From Coriobacteriaceae bacterium (lineage in GTDB: Bacteria > Actinomycetota > Coriobacteriia > Coriobacteriales > Eggerthellaceae), in the NCBI GenBank assembly GCA_015062635.1, contig SUUF01000012.1, positions 1-32,896 of the forward strand: a stretch of DNA of 32,896 bases, read 5' to 3'. The notes beneath the pieces are model-generated. The model made no database searches and had not been told where the DNA came from. It saw only the letters and a list, made by a program, of their open reading frames with translations. Shown here piece after piece: positions 22,657 through 30,048 of the stretch (the first letter of the stretch is position 1; every line of letters begins with the position of its first letter). The translations under genes were made by a program, and so were the position numbers.

Positions 22657-24834
22657 GTGATAGACAGGCTTGAGGCAACGCTGACCCTCGACCGCCCGGT
22701 CTCGACTGTGAAGCAGGTGAGTCCGGCGCGGGAGAGGGTCTTGTCGTCTCGCGGCATCCACACGGTGCGCGATCTCGTGTGCGAGTACCCGTTCCGCTAC
22801 GTCGACCTCTCGCGCATCTCGAACGTGCTGGCGGCGCCCATCGGGCAGGCATGCACCATCGCCGGCACCATCTACAAGATCGAATCGAAATACACGCGTC
22901 GGCGCAACTTGAGCCTGGTCGAGATAACGCTCGTCGATGACACGGGCACCTTGGTCATCGCCTGCTTCAACCAGCCATGGCTCGTGAACCAATACCATGG
23001 GGCCGACCGCATCGCCGTGGCGGGCAAGGTCGAATTCAATTACGGGTTCAAGCGCATGACGAACCCCTATATCGAGCGGCTCGATGAAGGTGAGGTCGCA
23101 TCGGGGCAGGTCATCCCCGTGCACCATGCGGGCGAGAAGCTGAAGACGGGGCAGATGCGCGCGATCGTGCGCAACGCGCTGGAGCTCGTTCGCGGGGTGG
23201 AGGACCCGCTGCCCATCGCGTTGCGGCGCAAGTACCGCCTGATGAGCCGCGGTTCGGCGCTGCAGGGCATCCAGCTTCCGCAGTCGATGGACGAGGTGGC
23301 CCAGGCGCGTCGGCGGCTGGTGTACGAGGAGCTGCTGTTCCTCGAGCTGCAGCTGATGCTGCGTGCACGCGAGCGCAGCGCGGGGAAGGAGCCCTCGTGC
23401 CATATCGTCGACGGCATCTGCGTCGGCGCGCTTGAGGCGGCCCTGCCGTTCAGCCTGACCGACGAGCAACGCACCGCCCGCGCCGAGCTGCTCGAGGCGA
23501 TGGCCGCCGAGCGCCAGGCGAACCACCTGCTGCTGGGCGATGTGGGAACCGGCAAGACGGCGGTGGCGGCATTCGGCCTGGCGGCCGTGGCCGACACGGG
23601 CATGCAGGCGATGATGATGGCGCCGACCGAGGTGCTTGCCACGCAATACGCCTCGAGCGTGGGAACGCTGCTCGATGCGGCGGGCATCTCGTGGGCGGTG
23701 CTCACCGGGTCGACGCCCGCCGACGAGCGGGCGCGCATCGTGGAATCGGCTGCGGCGGGCGAGCTCGTGGTGCTGTTCGGCACGCATGTGCTGCTCGAGC
23801 CCGATGTGCAGATGCCGCGCCTGTCGTTCGTGGTCATCGACGAGCAGCAGCGGTTCGGGGTCGAGCAGCGCGAGCGCCTGGTGGCCAAGGGCGACTGCCC
23901 CGATATCCTGAGCCTCACCGCCACCCCCATTCCGCGGAGCCTCGCGCTCGCCGTGTATGGCGACATGACGCTCTCGTATCTCACGCACCGGCCGCGCAAC
24001 GCCGCGGGGACGCAGACGCGCGTGTTCGACCGCGAGCAGGCGGGCGATGCCTACGACGTGGCGCTGGCCGCCGTGCGCGCGGGGCATCAGGCGTACGTGG
24101 TATGCCCGCTCGTGGGCGTGAAACGCTCCGATGAGCAGGAGAAACGCAAGAAGGGCGAAGACCCCCTGCTCGGTGGGGAACATGACGACGAGACGCTTGC
24201 GCCCGATGCCGTGTCGGTCGAATCGTTCGACGATTTCGGGAAGGCCGACGTGAAGGCGGCCGAGGACCATGCCCGCGCCCTGCAGCGGAACGTGTTCGCC
24301 GACTATCGGGTGGGCGTGTTGCACGGCAAGCTTTCGTCAGAGCAGAAGCGCCAGGTCATGGATGATTTCCGCGCACATCGCATCGATGTGCTCGTGGCGA
24401 CCACGGTCATCGAGGTGGGCGTGGACGTGCCCAACGCCACGGTGATGGTCATCGAGGACGCCGACCGTTTCGGCTTGGCGCAGCTGCACCAACTGCGTGG
24501 CCGCGTCGGGCGCGGCGAAGATCCGGGCGAGGTGTGCCTGATTTCCGGTTCCCGCGCCCCGCTGGCAATCCGGCGCCTGCAGGCGATGGAGCGCATCCAA
24601 GACGGTTTCCTGCTCTCGGAATACGACTTGAGCCTGCGCCGCGAGGGCGACATCCTGGGCAACCGCCAGCATGGCGCCTCGACGCTCAAGCTCGTGAATA
24701 TCATGCGCGACAAGAACGTCATCGAGGCGGCGCATGCCGATGCCGCCGCGCTGCTCGAGGCCGACCCCGAGCTGGCGGCTCCCGAGCATGCCGCCTTGCG
24801 CCGCGAGATGCGCGCGATGTTCAAGGCGCAGTAG
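22657..24834 (+). CDS. recG: ATP-dependent DNA helicase RecG
   Basis: RecG remodels stalled replication forks and branch-migrates Holliday junctions. The 725-residue protein has the N-terminal wedge/OB domain (about 1-260), Walker A GDVGTGKT (about 294-301), the DEQQRFGVEQR motif II region (about 395), TATPIPR (about 421), the IEVGVDVPNATVMVIEDADRFGLAQLHQLRGRVGRG block of motifs V-VI and the C-terminal TRG-like LSEYDLSLRREGDILGNRQHG. Length is usual for Gram-positives. The start is taken as the GTG at 22657, five bases after the previous stop, with GGTGGA upstream. Confidence 0.96.
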   Translation: MIDRLEATLTLDRPVSTVKQVSPARERVLSSRGIHTVRDLVCEYPFRYVDLSRISNVLAAPIGQACTIAGTIYKIESKYTRRRNLSLVEITLVDDTGTLVIACFNQPWLVNQYHGADRIAVAGKVEFNYGFKRMTNPYIERLDEGEVASGQVIPVHHAGEKLKTGQMRAIVRNALELVRGVEDPLPIALRRKYRLMSRGSALQGIQLPQSMDEVAQARRRLVYEELLFLELQLMLRARERSAGKEPSCHIVDGICVGALEAALPFSLTDEQRTARAELLEAMAAERQANHLLLGDVGTGKTAVAAFGLAAVADTGMQAMMMAPTEVLATQYASSVGTLLDAAGISWAVLTGSTPADERARIVESAAAGELVVLFGTHVLLEPDVQMPRLSFVVIDEQQRFGVEQRERLVAKGDCPDILSLTATPIPRSLALAVYGDMTLSYLTHRPRNAAGTQTRVFDREQAGDAYDVALAAVRAGHQAYVVCPLVGVKRSDEQEKRKKGEDPLLGGEHDDETLAPDAVSVESFDDFGKADVKAAEDHARALQRNVFADYRVGVLHGKLSSEQKRQVMDDFRAHRIDVLVATTVIEVGVDVPNATVMVIEDADRFGLAQLHQLRGRVGRGEDPGEVCLISGSRAPLAIRRLQAMERIQDGFLLSEYDLSLRREGDILGNRQHGASTLKLVNIMRDKNVIEAAHADAAALLEADPELAAPEHAALRREMRAMFKAQ

Positions 24835-24874
24835 GTTCCGACAGGGATCGCGCCGGTGCGAGAAGGGATTGAAC

Positions 24875-25447
24875 ATGAGAATCGTCGCTGGTGAATGGCG
24901 GGGGCAGGGGCTCAAGCAGCCGCCCGAGAACATCACGCGGCCGACCACCGACCGGGTGCGCGAGGCATTGTTCAGCGCCATCGAGAGCCGTATCGACCTT
25001 GCCGGCGCGCGGGTGCTCGACGCGTTCGCCGGGTCGGGGGCGCTTGGGCTCGAGGCGGTATCGCGCGGGGCCGCGCATGCAACGTTTTGCGAGATGAACG
25101 GCAAGGTGCTCCCCGTGCTCAAGGGGAATGTGGCGGCGCTCGCGGGCGCCAGGGGCCGCTGCGCCGTGCTGCGCGCCGACGTGCTGAAGCGCCCGCCGGT
25201 GCAGGAGGGGCCATTCGACCTCGTCCTCCTCGACCCGCCATATGCGCTTGCCGCCGACGATGTGGCCGCGCTCGTGCAGGCCCTCGACGAAGCCGGCGCA
25301 CTTGCCCCCGAGGCGCTCGTCCACTATGAACATGCAAAAAAAGACACCGCTGCCGCCCATGCGGCGTTCGAACGGATACAATGGGAAGCCGCCGTATCCA
25401 AGCGCTACGGTGACATAGCATTCGACCTTTTCAGGAGAAACCGATGA
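24875..25447 (+). CDS. rsmD: 16S rRNA (guanine966-N2)-methyltransferase RsmD
   Basis: This 190-residue SAM-dependent methyltransferase modifies G966 of 16S rRNA. It shows MRIVAGEWRG at the start, RPTTDRVREALFSAI, the SAM-binding LDAFAGSGALGLEAVSRGA, and the catalytic motif IV DPPY within FDLVLLDPPYALAADD. ATG 24875 has AGAAGGGA upstream. It ends in an ATGA overlap with coaD, the usual rsmD-coaD pair. Confidence 0.95.
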   Translation: MRIVAGEWRGQGLKQPPENITRPTTDRVREALFSAIESRIDLAGARVLDAFAGSGALGLEAVSRGAAHATFCEMNGKVLPVLKGNVAALAGARGRCAVLRADVLKRPPVQEGPFDLVLLDPPYALAADDVAALVQALDEAGALAPEALVHYEHAKKDTAAAHAAFERIQWEAAVSKRYGDIAFDLFRRNR

Positions 25448-25923
25448 AGAAAGCCCTCGTGCCCGGCACCTTCGACCCCATCACCAACGGACACCTCGAC
25501 GTCATCGCCCGTGCTGCCAGCATCTTCGACGAGGTGGTGGTCGCCGTCGCCCTCTCGGCCAAGAAGAACACGCTCTTCCCGCTCGAGCAACGCGTGGAGC
25601 TCGTTCAAGAGGCCGTGAAGGACCTCCCGAACGTCACCGCCATCGGCTTCGACGGGCTGCTCACCGATTTCGCCTTCGAGCAGAACGCCCACTGCGTGGT
25701 GAAGGGCCTGCGCGCGATAACCGACTTCGAATACGAATTCCAGATGGCGGCGATGAATTGGCAGCTCCACCGCTCGGTCGAGACCTTCTTCATCATGAGC
25801 CCGCCGGAATACATGTACCTCTCGAGCTCCATCGTGCGTGAGCTCGCGAGCATGAACGGGCGTTTCGAGAAGTTCGTTCCCGAAAACGTCGTGCCCGCCC
25901 TGAAGGCGGCATACGCGAAATAG
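25444..25923 (+). CDS. coaD: Phosphopantetheine adenylyltransferase
   Basis: CoaD transfers AMP from ATP to 4'-phosphopantetheine, the penultimate step of coenzyme A synthesis. The 159-residue protein has the nucleotidyltransferase motif GTFDPITNGH (8-17), the substrate-binding KGLRAITDFEYEFQMA and the second ATP motif YLSSSIVRE. Length is normal. It overlaps rsmD by four bases and is the last gene of the run that starts at 20639. Confidence 0.97.
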   Translation: MKKALVPGTFDPITNGHLDVIARAASIFDEVVVAVALSAKKNTLFPLEQRVELVQEAVKDLPNVTAIGFDGLLTDFAFEQNAHCVVKGLRAITDFEYEFQMAAMNWQLHRSVETFFIMSPPEYMYLSSSIVRELASMNGRFEKFVPENVVPALKAAYAK

Positions 25924-25966
25924 CGGAACGGGGAGATTCATCCTTGCAACATCGATAGTTTTCGAA

Positions 25967-26003
25967 GCATCACCTAGTAATGAATACTAGGTGATGCTAT
26001 ATT
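25967..26003 (+). promoter_or_regulatory. Extended -10 promoter of trhA covered by a 31-base palindrome
   Basis: GCATCACCTAGTA (25967-25979) and TACTAGGTGATGC (25985-25997) are a perfect 13-bp inverted repeat with the 5-base centre ATGAA. Immediately after it comes TATATT (25998-26003), and the end of the palindrome supplies the TGC of an extended -10. A protein bound to the palindrome would cover the -35/-10 spacer. No T-run follows on the plus strand, so a terminator for coaD is a weaker reading. Confidence 0.6.
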
Positions 26004-26030
26004 GGGCTTACGTGATGGAAGGAGGAAGCG

Positions 26031-26696
26031 ATGCCGGGCTTGGGAGCGCGGAGCGCGGGCAGGAACGTGCGCGAGTACACGATCGGCGAGGAGATCGCCA
26101 ATTCCATCACGCATGGCATCGGCGCCCTGCTTGCCGTCGCGGCCATTCCCATCACCATCGTGAAGGCCGTCGGCGACGGCGGGGGCGTGCTGCTGTTCTG
26201 CGCGCTCGTGTACACGATCTTCATGCTCTTCGAATATGTGGCCTCCACCCTCTACCATGCCCTGCGCCCCGATGGCGCCAAGCGCGTGTTCAAGGTGCTC
26301 GACCACAGCTTCATCTACCTGTTCATCGCCGCTTCATATACACCGTATTGCCTGGTCACGCTTGCCGACGTGGGCGGGTGGCCGCTCTTCTTCGTCGTGT
26401 GGGCGCTTGCCATCGCGGGCGTGGCGGCCGAGGCGTTCTGGGTCTTCCGCCCCCGCTGGGTGAACGCGGTGCTCTACCTGCTGCTCGGCTGGGCGGTCGT
26501 GTGGTTCATCCCCGCGCTTTACGCCCTGCTTCCCGCCACCGGATTCTGGCTGCTCGTGGCAGGCGGTATATGCTATTCGATCGGTTGCGTGTTCTACGTC
26601 CTGAAGCAGGTGCCGTATTTCCACGCCATCTTCCACGTCTTCATCCTTGCCGGTACCGTCTTGCAGTACTTCAGCATCCTCCTGTTCGTGCTCTAG
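26031..26696 (+). CDS. TrhA/hemolysin III-family membrane protein
   Basis: This 221-residue protein belongs to the bacterial PAQR/hemolysin III family. It starts with a soluble segment (EYTIGEEIANSITHGIGALLA) and has about seven membrane segments. The conserved metal-site residues are visible: STLYHAL, DHSFIYLFIAASYTPYCL and, near the C-terminus, HAIFHVFIL. E. coli TrhA affects membrane energetics/fluidity; the older hemolysin label is not well supported as a general function. ATG 26031 has GGAGG at good spacing. It has its own promoter with a large palindrome, so it is probably regulated separately from coaD. Confidence 0.9.
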   Translation: MPGLGARSAGRNVREYTIGEEIANSITHGIGALLAVAAIPITIVKAVGDGGGVLLFCALVYTIFMLFEYVASTLYHALRPDGAKRVFKVLDHSFIYLFIAASYTPYCLVTLADVGGWPLFFVVWALAIAGVAAEAFWVFRPRWVNAVLYLLLGWAVVWFIPALYALLPATGFWLLVAGGICYSIGCVFYVLKQVPYFHAIFHVFILAGTVLQYFSILLFVL

Positions 26697-26801
26697 CCCC
26701 GGCACGCAGGGGAAAGCGGCATCTATGGCGCCTCGACAACCGCTCGCTGACGAAACCATAGAGAATCCCTTGTTCACGCAAATAAACCCATAAGGATTGT
26801 G

Positions 26802-26888
26802 TATACTTCGAATGTATGCCATATAGGCGCGTGTCTTCGCGTCGAAGGCACGCTGCAAGGTAGTGTAAGGAGACGGGCCCCAGGCCCG
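26802..26888 (+). promoter_or_regulatory. Promoter and structured leader of the flavin oxidoreductase gene
   Basis: TATACT (26802-26807) is a good -10 and would start transcription near 26814, leaving a leader of about 90 bases. The leader folds into a strong 11-bp stem with a 3-base loop (GCGTGTCTTCG and CGAAGGCACGC, 26829-26853) and a second 6-bp stem CGGGCC/GGCCCG (26874-26888) directly before the ribosome binding site AAAGGGG. No known riboswitch was recognised. Confidence 0.5.
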
Positions 26889-26902
26889 GAAAGGGGTTTA
26901 TC

Positions 26903-29062
26903 GTGGGCGATTACGATAAGCTGTTAGAGCCGTTTAAGATCGGCAAGATGGACATCGCGAACCGTTTCGTGATGGCGCCGATGACCACCGAGATGGTGGA
27001 TAAGTTCTTCATCACCGAAGAGATCATCGACTTTTACGAGGCTCGCTCCAAGGGCCATGCGGGACTCATCACCATCGGTTCCGCCGGTGTGTGCAACCTC
27101 GATGGCACCACGCCGAAGTACTACAACGCCTCCGGTGCCGTTGGCGCTTGGGACGACAAGTTCAACGAGGGTTGGAAGAAGATGGCCGACCGCATCCATG
27201 CCGCCGGTCCCTCCAAGGTCGCTGCCCAGCTGCAGCTCAACTACGAGTGGCGTCCCGACGGCGAGAGCGAGCTCCACGCCTATGCTCCGTCGCTCGTGAA
27301 CTCCGAGGGCAAGAAGATCCCGTCCGGTCCGTTCGTCGGCATGCCCGAGAAGGAATTCACCGTCGACGAGATCAAGATCCTCGTCCAGCAGTACGCTGAT
27401 GCCGCCAAGCGCATCGTCGACGCCGGCATCGACGCCATCGAGATCCATGCGGGCATCGGCTACATGGTCATGCGCTTCCTCTCCAAGTACTCCAACCATC
27501 GCACCGACGAGTACGGCGGAAGCCCGGCTGGCCGCGCGAAGCTGCTCTGCGACATCATCGACGCCATCCACGAGAAGTGCCCCGGCACCCCGATCATCAT
27601 CCGTTACTCCATCGACGACCTCATGCCCGGCGGCAACCGCATCGAGGATGCCCTCGAGCAGCGCAAGGTCATCGAGGCTCACGGCATCGACGCCTGGAAC
27701 ATCCAGGTCGGCTTCCATGAGGCTCCGCGCCCGGTCGCGAACTCCCTGGTTCCCGAAGGCGAGTTCCTGCCCATCGCCCACAAGTTCACCGCTGCCGTGC
27801 ATGCCGACCCCGAGTCCGTGTGCTACACCGACCCGAGCGTGAAGATCCCGACGTATTTCGGCACCCGCATCACGAACGTCGAGATGTGCAAGAAGATGGT
27901 CGACAACCAGGACTCCGACGCCTGCTGCCTCGGCCGTACCTTCATCGCCGACCCCGACTTCGCCCTGAAGGTCGAAGAGGGCCGCACCGAGCAGATCCGC
28001 TCCTGCATCGTCTGCTCTCGCTGCCTCGACAAGACCTTCCTCGGCCAGGCCATCCACTGCTCCGTCAACGGCAACATCAAGAACATCTCGATGGGCCATC
28101 CCGAGGACAAGCCGGCCGAGAAGAAGAAGCACATCGTCATCGTCGGTGCTGGCCCCGGCGGCCTCGAGACCGCCCGCGTCGCCGATATCCGCGGCCATAA
28201 GGTCACGATCATCGACCACTCCAAGAAGCTCGCCGGCCTGATGAACATGGCCCAGGTGCTCAACCCGAACATGGAGAACATCGTCCGCTTCTGGAACGAG
28301 GAGATGAAGCTCCATCCGAACATCGACATCCGCCTGAACACCGAGGCGACCCCCGAGCTCATCAAGAGCCTCAACCCCGACGAGATCGTCCTTTCGCCGG
28401 GCGGCGGCATCATGGACCTCGAGTTCCCGGGCCGCAACAACAAGATGGTCGTCTCCTCCCAGGAGATCAAGGACCTCGTCGCCGGCCAGGTGCCGAAGGG
28501 CCGTGGCTTCATCTGGTGGAGCGCCTGCCAGGCTGTCAAGATCGAGGGCGGTTCCCCGAACTTCATGCGCTTCGGCATGAGCATGCACATGATGATGGGC
28601 AAGCGCCTCGTCATCGTCGGCGGCGGCTTCGCCGGCCTCGAGTGCGCCGGCGCGATGTACCAGGACCGCGAGGTCACGGTCGTCGAGGAAGCCGACAAGC
28701 TCGGCAACGGCATCGGCATCATCGACCGTAAGCCCGAGATCAACCACCTCAAGCAGCTCGGCATCCGCCTGATGCCGTCCACCAAGGTCCTCGAGGTGAA
28801 CGACAAGGGCGTCCGCGTCGAGACCACCATCCGCGACAAGAAGACCAAGGAAGTCGTGGAGGTCAAGCAGGAGCTCATCCCGTGCGACACCGTCCTCATC
28901 TCGGTGGGCGTTCAGGAGAACAAGAAGCTTTACGACGAGGTTGTCGCTGCGATGCCCGAGATTCCGGTGCACCTCATCGGCGATGCCACCACGCCGGCTG
29001 GCAAGGTCTACCGTTCGCTGGAGGCCACCAACGCCGGTTATGCGCTCGGCATGGAGCTGTAA
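26903..29062 (+). CDS. NADH:flavin oxidoreductase of the 2-enoate reductase type (FMN, 4Fe-4S, FAD)
   Basis: This 719-residue enzyme has an N-terminal old-yellow-enzyme TIM barrel (about 1-360; IANRFVMAPMTT, later NHRTDEYGGSPAGRAKLL), a 4Fe-4S motif with Cys368, 371, 374 and 386, and a C-terminal half with two dinucleotide folds (IVIVGAGPGGLETA near 410, LVIVGGGFAGLECAG near 570) for FAD and NAD(P)H. This is the plan of 2,4-dienoyl-CoA reductase, trimethylamine dehydrogenase, BaiCD/BaiH and isoflavone reductases of gut bacteria. The usual active-site HGAHGYL reads HAGIGYM (182-188), losing the second histidine, so the substrate may differ. The GTG start follows AAAGGGG. Codon choice is strongly biased to a few codons, suggesting high expression. 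The gene is monocistronic: own promoter, terminator directly after. The substrate cannot be told from sequence. Confidence 0.9.
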   Translation: MGDYDKLLEPFKIGKMDIANRFVMAPMTTEMVDKFFITEEIIDFYEARSKGHAGLITIGSAGVCNLDGTTPKYYNASGAVGAWDDKFNEGWKKMADRIHAAGPSKVAAQLQLNYEWRPDGESELHAYAPSLVNSEGKKIPSGPFVGMPEKEFTVDEIKILVQQYADAAKRIVDAGIDAIEIHAGIGYMVMRFLSKYSNHRTDEYGGSPAGRAKLLCDIIDAIHEKCPGTPIIIRYSIDDLMPGGNRIEDALEQRKVIEAHGIDAWNIQVGFHEAPRPVANSLVPEGEFLPIAHKFTAAVHADPESVCYTDPSVKIPTYFGTRITNVEMCKKMVDNQDSDACCLGRTFIADPDFALKVEEGRTEQIRSCIVCSRCLDKTFLGQAIHCSVNGNIKNISMGHPEDKPAEKKKHIVIVGAGPGGLETARVADIRGHKVTIIDHSKKLAGLMNMAQVLNPNMENIVRFWNEEMKLHPNIDIRLNTEATPELIKSLNPDEIVLSPGGGIMDLEFPGRNNKMVVSSQEIKDLVAGQVPKGRGFIWWSACQAVKIEGGSPNFMRFGMSMHMMMGKRLVIVGGGFAGLECAGAMYQDREVTVVEEADKLGNGIGIIDRKPEINHLKQLGIRLMPSTKVLEVNDKGVRVETTIRDKKTKEVVEVKQELIPCDTVLISVGVQENKKLYDEVVAAMPEIPVHLIGDATTPAGKVYRSLEATNAGYALGMEL

Positions 29063-29085
29063 TAACCAGTTACGGTGAACGTCAG

Positions 29086-29118
29086 GGCCCTTCCCCGAAA
29101 GGGGGAGGGCCTCTTTCT
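29086..29118 (+). terminator. Terminator of the flavin oxidoreductase gene
   Basis: GGCCCTTCCCC and GGGGGAGGGCC form an 11-bp stem with a GAAA loop, followed by TCTTTCTT, starting 23 bases after the stop codon. Confidence 0.88.
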
Positions 29119-29270
29119 TGCAAGCGATATAGTGGTTTTGCGGCATCGTGCGGAATCTGGAGGCCATTTGCAGAAACTTAGGCCCGTTCACCGATGCCGG
29201 CTTTACGCTGCAAAACGAAAATGGTAGGCAAATCTCCCGAAACAGGGAGCACAGAGGATGGGCTATCACG

Positions 29271-29285
29271 TATACTATCGATAGT
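29271..29285 (+). promoter_or_regulatory. Candidate promoter with overlapping palindrome
   Basis: TATACT (29271-29276) lies 31 bases before the ATG of the next gene. The perfect 12-base palindrome ACTATCGATAGT (29274-29285) overlaps its end and the expected transcript start, as an operator would. Confidence 0.45.
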
Positions 29286-29307
29286 TGGAGCCCAAGGAGG
29301 AAATGGC

Positions 29308-29640
29308 ATGAAGAAAGATTTCGAGGTGTACGTTCCGGCGGACGTGCAGACGCTTCCGGCGCTGCCCCCGTTCGAGGAGTTCGAGGAATGCATGTTCACG
29401 AGTCCGCTCGGCTACACGGTGATGGCTCATCGTGCGTATTGCGCCGGCCCCTATGAGATTTGCCCCGAGGCTTCTCGCTTCGAGCACAACCAGCCCGGCT
29501 GGCGTGCCATCATCCACACGAAGGACGGCACGGTGCTGAACGTGAGCAACCACCATTACAGCAAGGAAGATGCATACGACAGCCTGATGGATTACATGAA
29601 GCGCTGGATGATGCATCGTAATCCGAACCTTGAGCGTTAA
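29308..29640 (+). CDS. Unknown 110-residue protein
   Basis: I do not recognise this protein. It starts MKKDFEVYVPADVQ, contains three cysteines (EECMF, AYCAG, EICPE), has no membrane segment or signal peptide, and mixes acidic and aromatic residues. The C-terminal half (KEDAYDSLMDYMKRWMMH) looks helical. Its start is supported by AAGGAGG eight bases upstream; a nearer ATG at 29303 is in another frame and stops after two codons. It has its own promoter after the oxidoreductase terminator and ends at a strong hairpin. Codon use matches its neighbours, so it is probably a real gene. Confidence 0.75.
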   Translation: MKKDFEVYVPADVQTLPALPPFEEFEECMFTSPLGYTVMAHRAYCAGPYEICPEASRFEHNQPGWRAIIHTKDGTVLNVSNHHYSKEDAYDSLMDYMKRWMMHRNPNLER

Positions 29641-29660
29641 ACGCCGCCTGATGAAACGCG

Positions 29661-29690
29661 CGGGACCCGGTGCCATGGCATCGGGTCCCG
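29661..29690. terminator. Bidirectional terminator hairpin
   Basis: A 14-bp stem with one G-T pair (CGGGACCCGGTGCC against GGCATCGGGTCCCG, two-base loop) is followed by TTTCGTGTT on the plus strand and CGCGTTTCAT on the minus strand. It lies between two convergent genes. Confidence 0.75.
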
Positions 29691-29739
29691 TTTCGTGTTC
29701 GGCATGCGCGCGGTGCCCGGCTGGGTCCCGGCGTGCAGG

Positions 29740-29979
29740 CTATTCGCCGTCTTCCTCGTCGTAAGCCTGGGCGATCATGCTGTCATAGGAACTGCCGGAG
29801 AACGCGGGTTCCCCCATGCCCGGCACACCCGGCATGCCCGGCATGCCCATCCCGCCGACCGGGGCCGGATATCCGCCCATGAAATCGGGTGAGACGAACA
29901 TGTCGCCGGGATGAATGAGCCCGTTGATGAGCATCTCGAATTCTTCTTCGTCGAAATCCTCGAAATCCTTTTCTTCCAT
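29740..29979 (-). CDS. Unknown small acidic protein with Gly-Met-Pro repeat
   Basis: This 79-residue protein is not recognised. Residues 1-16 are very acidic (MEEKDFEDFDEEEFE), then comes LINGLIHPGDMFVSPDF, then a short repeat GMPGMPGVPGMG (about 46-56), and it ends with another acidic stretch (YDEEDGE). It has no signal peptide or membrane segment. ATG 29979 has AAGGA seven bases upstream, and a TATACT -10 lies 32 bases upstream of it. The frame continues upstream of this start without support. A good ribosome site, promoter and terminator argue that it is expressed. Confidence 0.65.
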   Translation of the reverse strand: MEEKDFEDFDEEEFEMLINGLIHPGDMFVSPDFMGGYPAPVGGMGMPGMPGVPGMGEPAFSGSSYDSMIAQAYDEEDGE

Positions 29980-30011
29980 AACCGTTCCTTCTCGTTGCGT
30001 TGGTTTGCTAC

Positions 30012-30019
30012 AGTATACG
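30012..30019. promoter_or_regulatory. Overlapping divergent -10 elements
   Basis: The sequence AGTATACG reads TATACT on the minus strand (30012-30017) and TATACG on the plus strand (30014-30019). The two positions are right for the small acidic protein and the metallo-hydrolase, with leaders of roughly 25 bases on each side. Confidence 0.45.
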
Positions 30020-30048
30020 CGATGGCAGACGCGCGAAAGGGGAATGCC

